This document shows, one piece after another, positions 7,896 to 15,135 of a DNA stretch of 36,201 nucleotides. Every line of letters starts with the position of its first letter. The stretch's first letter is position 1. This stretch comes from Lacrimispora sp. (lineage in GTDB: Bacteria > Bacillota > Clostridia > Lachnospirales > Lachnospiraceae). The notes below the pieces were generated by a model. It did not search any database and was not told the origin of the DNA. It saw only the letters and a program-made list of their open reading frames with translations. The DNA is taken from positions 1 through 36,201 of the forward strand of contig JAQSYE010000015.1 of assembly GCA_029256305.1 (NCBI GenBank), read 5' to 3'. The position numbers and the translations under genes are program-made.

Positions 7896-8597
7896 TTAAT
7901 ATATATTGACCATTCTAAAACCTTGTTTATTTGCTTCCTCATCAAAATTTTCTCCGTCTATATGAATGCAATAAACCTGACTCCTATTTTCTTTAGGTAC
8001 TAATTCACATAATCTTCTTAGTGATGTATGAGCACTGTTTTTTGAATCATCTATGCATGCATCATGATATACTATATTTCCATGCTTTAAAAAATTGATG
8101 ATATCGATATTATTCTCATAGGTATCTCCACTATAAAAAATGCTATTTCCTATATCAAATTCTAAAATATACGAATATGTATTAAGTAATTTAACATGTT
8201 TGGTTATTTTTGAATCTACCTTTAAACGCAATGATTCTATTCTCATCTCATTGGGGTTTAGTAATTCGAAACTTTCATTTTCTTTTAGGCCTAATAATTC
8301 TAGAAACACCTTTATTTTTTCTTTTTCATTAAAGTATACTTTTGTTGATATTTTATATTTCCAATAACAAAATCCGATGAATCCTCCTAATGACCCTATA
8401 TGATCTGAGTGCATATGTGTTATTAGTACATGAACTTCTTTAACTCCATCCATTAAATTTTTCTCTAAGATTTTCTTAAATACCGTTTCTCCACAGTCAA
8501 TTAATAATAATGTTTCATTTTCTTTAATAAATGCTGATGTATTGGATTCTGTAGAATGATATCCTGAACCTCTACCCAAAAATAATAGCTTATTCAT
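7896..8597 (-). CDS. MBL-fold metallohydrolase, RNase Z-like
   Basis: A 233-residue metallo-beta-lactamase-fold protein. The zinc motif HMHSDH is at residues 61-66. Later metal ligands fit the Asp in YSGDTYE and a His near the C-terminus (CIHID). The arrangement resembles RNase Z/ElaC and related small hydrolases, but the length is shorter than a full RNase Z (about 300 residues) and no tRNA-binding exosite arm is seen. The start ATG has AAGGGG upstream at good spacing. The gene is much richer in A and T than its neighbours and sits next to a tRNA gene, so it may have been acquired by transfer. Function and substrate are unknown. Confidence 0.8.
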   Translation of the reverse strand: MNKLLFLGRGSGYHSTESNTSAFIKENETLLLIDCGETVFKKILEKNLMDGVKEVHVLITHMHSDHIGSLGGFIGFCYWKYKISTKVYFNEKEKIKVFLELLGLKENESFELLNPNEMRIESLRLKVDSKITKHVKLLNTYSYILEFDIGNSIFYSGDTYENNIDIINFLKHGNIVYHDACIDDSKNSAHTSLRRLCELVPKENRSQVYCIHIDGENFDEEANKQGFRMVNIY

Positions 8598-8702
8598 AAT
8601 TCACCCCTTCGTTAGATGTTGGATTTCTAAATTAAGGATAGCATCAAACTTACTAACTATCAATATTAAGTTCTCAATGTTCATATTACGTCAAATCCTG
8701 AT

Positions 8703-9035
8703 TTATTTTGTTAATACTTTTATTTGGTATTTTCTCTTACCGCATCTAGGACATTTCAAATAGCGATTTTTCCTCTTATGCCGTGCAAAAAATACATGTC
8801 TTAAAGTTGTGCCATGTCGCTTATGGCAATGATGGCACTCATAATATCCCAAATCGCGCTCCAGTTTCAGGATGAAAAAACATAGCAGATATGAAGAGGG
8901 TAAAAATAAATCCAGCCATAATTGCTCGATTCCATCTCTATTAGGTTTTCTACTTTCACTAAGCAGTCGACGACTAAACAGGATTTTTTTCTGAAAATAC
9001 CTTGGACAAAATATGACGGGTTGGCCAAAATTCAT
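8703..9035 (-). CDS. Zinc-ribbon protein, probably a truncated remnant
   Basis: The supported part is the C-terminal ~50 residues, a treble-Cys zinc ribbon with YYECHHC, later KCPRCGK, and the ending KVLTK. This tail resembles the C-terminal zinc ribbons of many short Clostridia membrane proteins. The open frame starts inside the downstream end of the RNA-ligase-like gene and overlaps it by 62 bases, so the true start is unclear. A TTG at 8852 with GGAG upstream would give a 49-residue ribbon alone. A second frame over the preceding bases reads as a membrane-helix-like stretch, so a frameshift or truncation is likely. I would treat it as a fragment; no function can be assigned. Confidence 0.4.
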   Translation of the reverse strand: MNFGQPVIFCPRYFQKKILFSRRLLSESRKPNRDGIEQLWLDLFLPSSYLLCFFILKLERDLGYYECHHCHKRHGTTLRHVFFARHKRKNRYLKCPRCGKRKYQIKVLTK

Positions 9036-9477
9036 ACAAGTGTATGTTTTGAATAGAACCTTTAAAGGGCTTGAAACTTTCTGCTAAAAGAGGCAATGCA
9101 TCAAATATGTATCTTGGTTCATCTATCAGCATAGTCGTATGAGGGGTCCAATTATAGCTATCTCCAAACCTCTCTTTTAAATCAAATAGACTGCGATTTG
9201 GATCTGGCGCAACGAATAAAACCTTTGAACCACTAAACATTCCAATGTGGTTAAAAGTAATATCAAATGCTTTATTTTCTTGGGAAACCCGAGTTACTAA
9301 ATCAATTACTTCAGCTTCCTCTCCTACCGCAAAAGTCCCCAGTGTTATGTGCTGAGGCAAGTCTTTCGTATGACTGCCTATGAAACCATTTTCATACAAC
9401 TTTCCCTGCAAAGCAGCAAGATCACGTTCCGTATTGTTATCATATCCAGCCATTACACACAAAAACTTCTTCTCCAT
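8974..9477 (-). CDS. 2'-5' RNA ligase / 2H phosphoesterase family protein
   Basis: A 167-residue protein with the two HxT motifs of the 2H phosphoesterase superfamily: HIT at residues 43-45 and HTT at 113-115. These form the active site that acts on cyclic phosphodiesters or 2'-5' linkages in RNA or small nucleotides. The length fits bacterial LigT/YjcG-type proteins. The start has a strong AAAGGGGGG upstream. It lies between a GNAT gene and a zinc-ribbon fragment on the same strand. The physiological substrate is unknown. Confidence 0.85.
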   Translation of the reverse strand: MEKKFLCVMAGYDNNTERDLAALQGKLYENGFIGSHTKDLPQHITLGTFAVGEEAEVIDLVTRVSQENKAFDITFNHIGMFSGSKVLFVAPDPNRSLFDLKERFGDSYNWTPHTTMLIDEPRYIFDALPLLAESFKPFKGSIQNIHLYEFWPTRHILSKVFSEKNPV

Positions 9478-9510
9478 TTTTACCCCCCCTTTACAATATA
9501 AATTATTTTC

Positions 9511-10035
9511 TTATAATTGAATCCAATACCGCTTTATCCTGTCCCCCTCAACAACCACTTCTTTCTCAAAAACTCCTCCATTTGCTAAAATTGTCTTCTC
9601 ACTTGCCACATTTTCAAAATTACAGGTGACTAAAACTCTCTCCAAACCATAATCTTTACAGTTCTTCAAATTCTGCCGCAGCATTTCTTTTGCATACCCC
9701 TTTCTCCTTTCGGCAGGCCGAACGGAGTATCCAATATGTCCACCCCACACACTCAAAATCGGATGGTTAATGTGATGTCTGAAGTCTATTACTCCGATAA
9801 TCTTATTATCAGCTGACCGGATCGCAATAAATATATTAGATGTAACCCTGTCTTCGGGACACGTTTCTTCATTTTCCATGAGGTCAATGGTTTTTATCCA
9901 TTCATCTGCCGAAGAACAACTTTTCAAATTGCCGCATCCATCCAGGCTGTCACCTGAATCTAAAAATTCCTGACGATACTTCATAATATCGTCTGCATAT
10001 TCCATTGTTGGTTTTATTAATTTGATCTCAGCCAT
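9511..10035 (-). CDS. GNAT family N-acetyltransferase
   Basis: A 174-residue acetyltransferase. The acetyl-CoA pyrophosphate-binding motif RPAERRKGYAKEML (about residues 111-124) is present, following the beta strand HIGYSV. Late strands such as RVLVTCNFENVASEKTI belong to the fold. It resembles the group that modifies small molecules or ribosomal-protein-like N-termini; the acceptor is not predictable. AGGAG lies 9 bases before the ATG. Upstream of it, about 230 bases separate this gene from the divergent subtilase array. Confidence 0.88.
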   Translation of the reverse strand: MAEIKLIKPTMEYADDIMKYRQEFLDSGDSLDGCGNLKSCSSADEWIKTIDLMENEETCPEDRVTSNIFIAIRSADNKIIGVIDFRHHINHPILSVWGGHIGYSVRPAERRKGYAKEMLRQNLKNCKDYGLERVLVTCNFENVASEKTILANGGVFEKEVVVEGDRIKRYWIQL

Positions 10036-10197
10036 TCATTTTATCTCCTGTTCTATTTTCATTTACCTCATCCAGCATCTTTATATTACTGGTATTGCCT
10101 AACTGATTTTTGAATTCTTCCCAATCATTTCCTATTATATTATTCTATCTGTACTGAACAATCAATATTAATTACACGCCACATGACCCACTCTCTC

Positions 10198-10224
10198 ATA
10201 TCCACTCTTTTTCCGCATAATATA
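10198..10224 (+). promoter_or_regulatory. Possible sporulation-type promoter of the subtilase array
   Basis: CATAATATA (10216-10224) fits the sporulation -10 patterns (CATAnnnTA of sigma-E, CATAATA of sigma-F/G). An upstream ATA/CATA is 15 bases away, one short of the usual spacing. The same pyrimidine-TCCGCATAATA sequence precedes the spore photoproduct lyase gene. The rest of 10036-10262 shows no gene. Confidence 0.35.
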
Positions 10225-10262
10225 GAACAAATGCTCCTACATATTTTATGGGGAGGCCCCCT

Positions 10263-10728
10263 TTGGAAAAAATACTGGACAATAATTACTATGATCTCAT
10301 TATTAATAATGTCTCTGGGCCTTTGTACGACGAAGGGGATAATATCACACCTTTAAATATCAGGCATTCTCTGCTTAGTGTTCCAGTAAGAAACGCAGAC
10401 CCCTGCGATCTTGGTAAACATCCTTATTATAACTTTCCCTCTCTTTATACTGCTACTTCCACCGTCAGTATTGAAAAATCCGGAATGGGAACAGTACAGC
10501 GAAATCCCTGGTACAGGTGCCGCAACCGCCCATGCAACCGGCGCCTTAGCCATGATTTTGGAATGGGGAATTCCCGGAGGAAACTATACCTCCCTTTCAG
10601 GCAATGCAATCAACAGTCTGATCACCCGTGGGACACGGAGGGAATCTTCTATTATTTATCCCAACAATATCTGGGGCTATGGAATGTTGGATATCAATGA
10701 ACTTTTTCAACGTCTTACCAATATTTAG
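10263..10728 (+). pseudogene. Csp-like subtilase pseudogene, copy 1 (internal deletion)
   Basis: The first copy of the array, reduced to about 466 bases. It opens with TTG at 10263 behind GGGGAGG and encodes about 83 residues matching the prodomain of the intact copies, up to the sequence GTVQRNP. It then jumps straight to the C-terminal segment, in another frame, from PGTGAATAHATG to the end RLTNI. About 1.2 kb has gone, including the Asp and His catalytic regions, the oxyanion Asn and the jelly-roll domain. The deletion length is not a multiple of three, so the frame is broken. The residual Ser-site motif reads GTG instead of GTS, as in the intact copies, so the loss of Ser probably came before decay. 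Confidence 0.85.
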
Positions 10729-10829
10729 AAGATGTAACTTTTTTCCATTATGCCCCCTCCTTTCATAATAGAATTCCTGCTGCATAAACATATCATATAT
10801 GCCCTCAGTGTAAGACAGGAGAACTTTTA

Positions 10830-11402
10830 TTGAATAAAATTCTGGACAATAGCTATTACGACCTGATTATGAGCAATACCATAATATCGGGTTATGACAC
10901 AGGTGATAACATAACCCCGCTCAGTGATCGCTACTCTCTGCTTCATATACCCATTGTATCACCGGATCCTTGTGTCCTGGGAAATCGTCCCTATACCAGC
11001 TTTCCTTATATACATTGGAATCTGTGGTAAGCCTTGATAAATCAGGCGTTATTATCTACCCAGCCGCTATCCGTCGTTCCTTCCACCGACAACAACGGGC
11101 ATGGAACTGCGATTGCCAGCATAACTGCCGGATCACCAAGCTGAAAATCAGCGAAAAGGATAAGGAATTTTGTATGGAGCTCTGGCCTTATGCATCCAGC
11201 AGGATTTCCATTGATATCTCTTCTCCAAACAGGGAATCAGGGGATTGTGAAAGAAAATTACCCAACTTTAACCGGATATGATATTAACCGGATGATGATG
11301 AGAGCCGCCAGACGCGCACCAGGCAATACATACCCAAACAGCCTTTGGGGCTATGGCCAGCTTGACATAAATAAGGTATTTCAGCAGCTTACAAACTTGT
11401 AA
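10830..11402 (+). pseudogene. Csp-like subtilase pseudogene, copy 2 (multiple deletions)
   Basis: Starts at TTG 10830 with AGGAG 8 bases upstream. The prodomain reads well for about 60 codons, then a frameshift near 11000 leads to a stop at 11028-11030. Fragments matching the intact paralogues continue in alternating frames. YTLESVVSLDKSG is the end of the prodomain. PLSVVPSTDNNGHGTAIAS is the His region. MELWPYASSRISIDIS comes from the jelly roll, and LWGYGQLDINKVFQQLTN is the C-terminus. At least three internal deletions remove the Asp region, most of the core and the Ser site. It cannot give a functional protein. Confidence 0.85.
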
Positions 11403-11440
11403 TCGGCAAAATAATGCAAAACGGACCGGAGGACTGTCTT

Positions 11441-13111
11441 TTGGAAAAGATTCTGGATAACGATTATTATGATCTGATAATTAATAATGTCTCGATTCCT
11501 AACTATGACTCAGATAATATAACCATGATTAATTTCAGACATTCTCTACTCCATATACCGGCAGCGAATAGAACCCCCTGCCTGCTGGGAGAATACCCCT
11601 ATAACACATTTCCAACTCTGTATACGCTCAACTCTACCATCAGCATTGAAAAGTCAGGTATCGGTCCTGTACAGCGAAACCCTTTTCTGAATCTGACAGG
11701 CCGTGGAATTATTGTAGGAGTTATTGACACAGGAATCGATTACAGCCACCAGGTGTTTCTTTACAATGATAATACTTCCAGAATTCTATCTATCTGGGAT
11801 CAATCCATTCAGAGCAATAATCCGCCGGTGGGATTTAATTTCGGCACAGAATACAACAGAGAATCCATTAATATTGCCCTGAGATCCGATGATCCCTTAT
11901 CTATCGTCCCTTCCATCGATACTGTCGGGCACGGGACCTCTGTTGCAAGCATCATTGCAGGCAGATATAATCCAGAGAACTCCTTTACTGGTGTGGTCCC
12001 GGAAGCAGAACTGGTTGTTGTAAAGCTAAAAGATCCCAAACAGAATTTAAGGAGTATTAACTTTGTTCAGCCTGACGTTTTGTGCTATCAGGAATCTGAC
12101 ATTATGCTGGGCGTCCGGTATCTGGAAACATATGCCCAGAGTGCCAGTCGTCCGCTTGTTATCTGCATTGCCCTTGGCAGCAGCCAGGGCGGTCATGATG
12201 GAACAGACGCATTAAGCAACTATTTAAATTATCTTGCCAGACTTCCCGGAATCGGAATATCCGTTTCAGCAGGAAATGAAGGAAATGACAGGCGGCATTA
12301 TTTTAACAGTACAACAACACCTCCTTATTATAATAACTTTGAATTACGAATAGGAGAAAATGATCCCATGTTTTTTATGGAGATCTGGCCTTATGCACTG
12401 GGCCGTGTTTCCATTGATATTTCTACCCCAAACAGGGAATCTACTCAGCCCATTTTCCCTACAATTGGTTCATGCAGAAAGTTTGATTTTATATTTACAG
12501 GAAGTACATTGTGGGTAAATAACTTTATATTTGAGGAAGAATCCGGTGATCAGCTAATTCTTCTGCGTTTTCAAAATCCCCTTCCAGGCGTGTGGAATAT
12601 CCGTGTGCAAAGCATGGAAAATGAACCCATTTCATTTCATTCCTGGCTTCCTTCCGGTGACATTATCTCAAACGATACTTTTTTTTTAAATCCCAATCCA
12701 GATACCACGATTACCTCTCCGGGGGATGGAATCAGCCAGCTGACAGTGACTGCATATAATCAGTTTAATGACAGTATTCTCATTGAATCCAGCAGAGGTT
12801 ATACAAGAAACGGGCTGGTGAAACCAGACATCGCTGCTCCCGGATATCAGATTCCCTGTGCGATTCCCCGTAACCTTTACGGAACCATGACCGGAACCGG
12901 AGCTGCCGCTGCGCATACAGCAGGAGCAGTCGCCATGATTCTGGAGTGGGGGATACCAAGAGGCAATTATACATCCATGACCGGAAATGATGTGAACCGG
13001 CTGTTGATCCGTGGGGCGGCGCGTGATAGCTCTATCACCTACCCAAATAACATCTGGGGATACGGCCGGCTTGATGTAAATAACCTGTTCCGAAGACTGA
13101 CCAATATCTGA
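11441..13111 (+). CDS. Csp-like S8 family subtilase, predicted pseudoprotease (copy 3)
   Basis: A 556-residue subtilase. The start is TTG at 11441, with GGAGG 7 bases upstream; an in-frame ATG at 11414 is possible but lacks this. Order: prodomain (about 1-80), S8 N-terminal core with Asp96 in VIDTG and His164 in GHGTS, oxyanion Asn279 in SAGNEGN, a jelly-roll-like beta insert (about 290-425), then the core end with KPDIAAPG. The expected GTS catalytic motif reads GTG, so Gly487 replaces Ser and the protein should be proteolytically dead. This layout matches the Csp germination proteases of Clostridia, some of which (C. difficile CspA, CspC) are known pseudoproteases. No signal peptide is present. 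A role in spore germination is inferred. Confidence 0.88.
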   Translation: MEKILDNDYYDLIINNVSIPNYDSDNITMINFRHSLLHIPAANRTPCLLGEYPYNTFPTLYTLNSTISIEKSGIGPVQRNPFLNLTGRGIIVGVIDTGIDYSHQVFLYNDNTSRILSIWDQSIQSNNPPVGFNFGTEYNRESINIALRSDDPLSIVPSIDTVGHGTSVASIIAGRYNPENSFTGVVPEAELVVVKLKDPKQNLRSINFVQPDVLCYQESDIMLGVRYLETYAQSASRPLVICIALGSSQGGHDGTDALSNYLNYLARLPGIGISVSAGNEGNDRRHYFNSTTTPPYYNNFELRIGENDPMFFMEIWPYALGRVSIDISTPNRESTQPIFPTIGSCRKFDFIFTGSTLWVNNFIFEEESGDQLILLRFQNPLPGVWNIRVQSMENEPISFHSWLPSGDIISNDTFFLNPNPDTTITSPGDGISQLTVTAYNQFNDSILIESSRGYTRNGLVKPDIAAPGYQIPCAIPRNLYGTMTGTGAAAAHTAGAVAMILEWGIPRGNYTSMTGNDVNRLLIRGAARDSSITYPNNIWGYGRLDVNNLFRRLTNI

Positions 13112-13149
13112 TCCAATTTTATTGGAAGGGAGCGTAAGGAGGCCTGATT

Positions 13150-14823
13150 TTGAGTAAAATACTGGATAATAATTATTACGACTTAATTATTAATAATATC
13201 TCAGTCCCCTCCTATGATACAGGAGACAATATCACACCACTTACTGAGCGAAGCTCTCTTCTTCATATTCCCACAACCGGAACGGACCCTTGTGATCTGG
13301 GAATACACCCCTATAGCACTTTTCCCTCCCTCTATACCCTTGAATCCACAATCAGTATAGAAAAATCTGGTATTGGTACCGTACAGCGAAATCCCTTTTT
13401 GAGCCTGACCGGCCAGGGTATCTTAATGGGTTTTGTGGATACCGGAATCGACTACCAACATACCGCATTTCGAAATAGCGACGGAACAACCCGCATCGTT
13501 TCCATATGGGATCAGACGCTACAGAGCGGCACAGTTCCGGAAGGCTTTACCTTCGGCAGCGAATACAACAGAGAGGCTATCAATCTGGCTCTGACTTCAG
13601 AAGATCCCCTTTCCATTGTCCCGTCCGCAGATACCAACGGTCACGGGACCGCTATGGCAAGCATTGCAGCAGGAAGCGTCAGTGCTGATCAGATCTTTTC
13701 CGGAGTGGTCCCCAATTCCCAGCTTGTGATTGTCAAGCTAAAAGACGCGAAGGAAAACTTAAAAAACATATTTACAATACCAAAAGATTCGTACTGTTTC
13801 CAGGAATCAGATATTTTGTTGGGCATCAGATATCTTTTTTTAACCGCACAGGAACTCAAACTCCCTCTTGTCATCTGTATTTCATTGGGCACAAGTCAGG
13901 GCAGTCATGATGGAAAAGGAGTACTGAGCAGTTATCTGACCTATCTGGTACAGCTTCCGGGAATTGGTGTATCCGTCTCTGCCGGCAATGAAGGAAATAC
14001 ACAGAGACATTATTTTAACAGCACGTCTGTTGTCCCTTTCTATGATGATTTTGAATTGAGAATTGGGGAGAATGACAAAGAATTCTGGATGGAAATCTGG
14101 CCATATGCACCAGATCGGATATCCATTGATATATCAACACCTAACAGAGAATCGACTCAGCGCATTTATCCTTCTATCTCAGACTGCCGTAAATTCAACT
14201 TTATTTTTACCCAAAGCGTAGTTTGGGTTAACAATATTATTTTTGAGGAGGAAACAGGGGATCAGCTTATATTAATCCGGTTTTTAAATCCACAGCCGGG
14301 TGTGTGGTCTTTGCGTGCCCAGAGCATTGAAAATGAATCATTTTCTTTTCATTGCTGGCTTCCCAGTGGATCAATCCTGTCTGATGACACCTATTTTTTA
14401 GCTCCTAATCCGGATACCACCATCACCTCCCCCGGTAATGGCGCCAACCAGCTGACCGTGACCGCCTATAATCAGTTTAACGATGGTATTCTTCCTGAGT
14501 CCAGCAGAGGCTATACAAGGATCGGGCTGGTGAAACCAGATATCGCCGCTCCAGGCTACCAGATTCCATGTGCAGTTCCCGGCAATCAATATGGGACTGC
14601 AACCGGTACGGGTGCTGCCAGTGCCCATGCGGCGGGAATTATTGCCATGGTGCTTGAATGGGGAATTCCAAGAGGAAATTATACCTCCCTGACCGGGTAT
14701 GACGTCAATCGGCTGATTATAAGAGGAGCCACAAGAAGCACCTCTGAGGTTTACCCCAATAATGTCTGGGGATACGGCCGCATCAATGTGAACAACTTAT
14801 TTGAACGACTCACCAATATCTGA
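13150..14823 (+). CDS. Csp-like S8 family subtilase, predicted pseudoprotease (copy 4)
   Basis: A 557-residue paralogue of the preceding gene, 38 bases downstream, probably co-transcribed. It starts at TTG 13150 with AAGGAGG 7 bases upstream. The domains are the same: prodomain, S8 core with Asp97 in FVDTG, His165 in GHGT and Asn280 in SAGNEGN, jelly-roll insert, and C-terminal core. The Ser motif is again GTG: Gly488, encoded by GGT at 14611-14613. The two copies use different Gly codons (GGA and GGT) at this site, so the residue itself appears maintained. It has no signal peptide. A terminator follows. The role is inferred from Csp homology: sensing or regulating germination by a protein that binds but does not cut. 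Confidence 0.88.
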   Translation: MSKILDNNYYDLIINNISVPSYDTGDNITPLTERSSLLHIPTTGTDPCDLGIHPYSTFPSLYTLESTISIEKSGIGTVQRNPFLSLTGQGILMGFVDTGIDYQHTAFRNSDGTTRIVSIWDQTLQSGTVPEGFTFGSEYNREAINLALTSEDPLSIVPSADTNGHGTAMASIAAGSVSADQIFSGVVPNSQLVIVKLKDAKENLKNIFTIPKDSYCFQESDILLGIRYLFLTAQELKLPLVICISLGTSQGSHDGKGVLSSYLTYLVQLPGIGVSVSAGNEGNTQRHYFNSTSVVPFYDDFELRIGENDKEFWMEIWPYAPDRISIDISTPNRESTQRIYPSISDCRKFNFIFTQSVVWVNNIIFEEETGDQLILIRFLNPQPGVWSLRAQSIENESFSFHCWLPSGSILSDDTYFLAPNPDTTITSPGNGANQLTVTAYNQFNDGILPESSRGYTRIGLVKPDIAAPGYQIPCAVPGNQYGTATGTGAASAHAAGIIAMVLEWGIPRGNYTSLTGYDVNRLIIRGATRSTSEVYPNNVWGYGRINVNNLFERLTNI

Positions 14824-14840
14824 CCTTTTAGATGAAAACA

Positions 14841-14887
14841 AGCACCAGAGTTCCTGATATCAGGATGATCTGGTGCCTGCTTCTTTT
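14841..14887. terminator. Terminator of the subtilase array
   Basis: GCACCAGA (14842-14849) pairs with TCTGGTGC (14869-14876), with an inner CCTGA/TCAGG stem. It is followed by TTCTTTTTATT on the plus strand. On the minus strand the hairpin also has a TTGTTTTC tail, so it may serve the small gene at 14898 too. Confidence 0.85.
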
Positions 14888-14897
14888 TATTGCATGT

Positions 14898-15041
14898 TCA
14901 GTTAAAAACAGAAATTCCGTATTTCAGTTTTCTGTAAAATTTCCAAACGACCACCGCCGGGAAGCTGAAAAACAGATAAAGCGTTGTCAATCCACCGATG
15001 ACTGCATATACCGCCATAAGCAAAACAATCATAAACCCCAT
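14898..15041 (-). CDS. Small membrane protein (47 residues)
   Basis: A frame with AAGGAGGG 7 bases before the ATG. The N-terminal ~35 residues form one or two hydrophobic helices, with VLLMAVYAVIGGLTTLYLFF as the clearest part. A short basic segment WKFYRKLKY follows. The topology looks like a small inner-membrane peptide. It is 94 bases downstream of the chemoreceptor gene on the same strand and ends just before the shared terminator. No family is recognised and no function can be proposed, but the ribosome binding site and composition argue for a real gene. Confidence 0.65.
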   Translation of the reverse strand: MGFMIVLLMAVYAVIGGLTTLYLFFSFPAVVVWKFYRKLKYGISVFN

Positions 15042-15135
15042 AAATCATCCCTCCTTCTACCATTCTATTTTAGTAATATCTTCCATAAAAAGATAGAGAA
15101 CAGAGGGAATCTTAACGCTATTTTAATAAAATCGT

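Larger units (their letters stand above)
10263..14823 (+). repeat. Tandem array of four Csp-like subtilase paralogues
   Basis: Four related copies start at 10263, 10830, 11441 and 13150, all on the plus strand. Each begins with TTG behind a good ribosome binding site and a conserved ILDN-YYDLI opening, and each ends with GYG...D(I/V)N...F-LTN(I/L). Intergenic gaps are about 100, 38 and 38 bases. Copies 1 and 2 are decayed and copies 3 and 4 are intact, consistent with serial gene duplication. Confidence 0.9.

Noticed and set aside
10970-11281. 103-residue frame inside the second subtilase copy
   Set aside because: It is a patchwork of subtilase fragments in different frames, part of the pseudogene rather than a separate gene.
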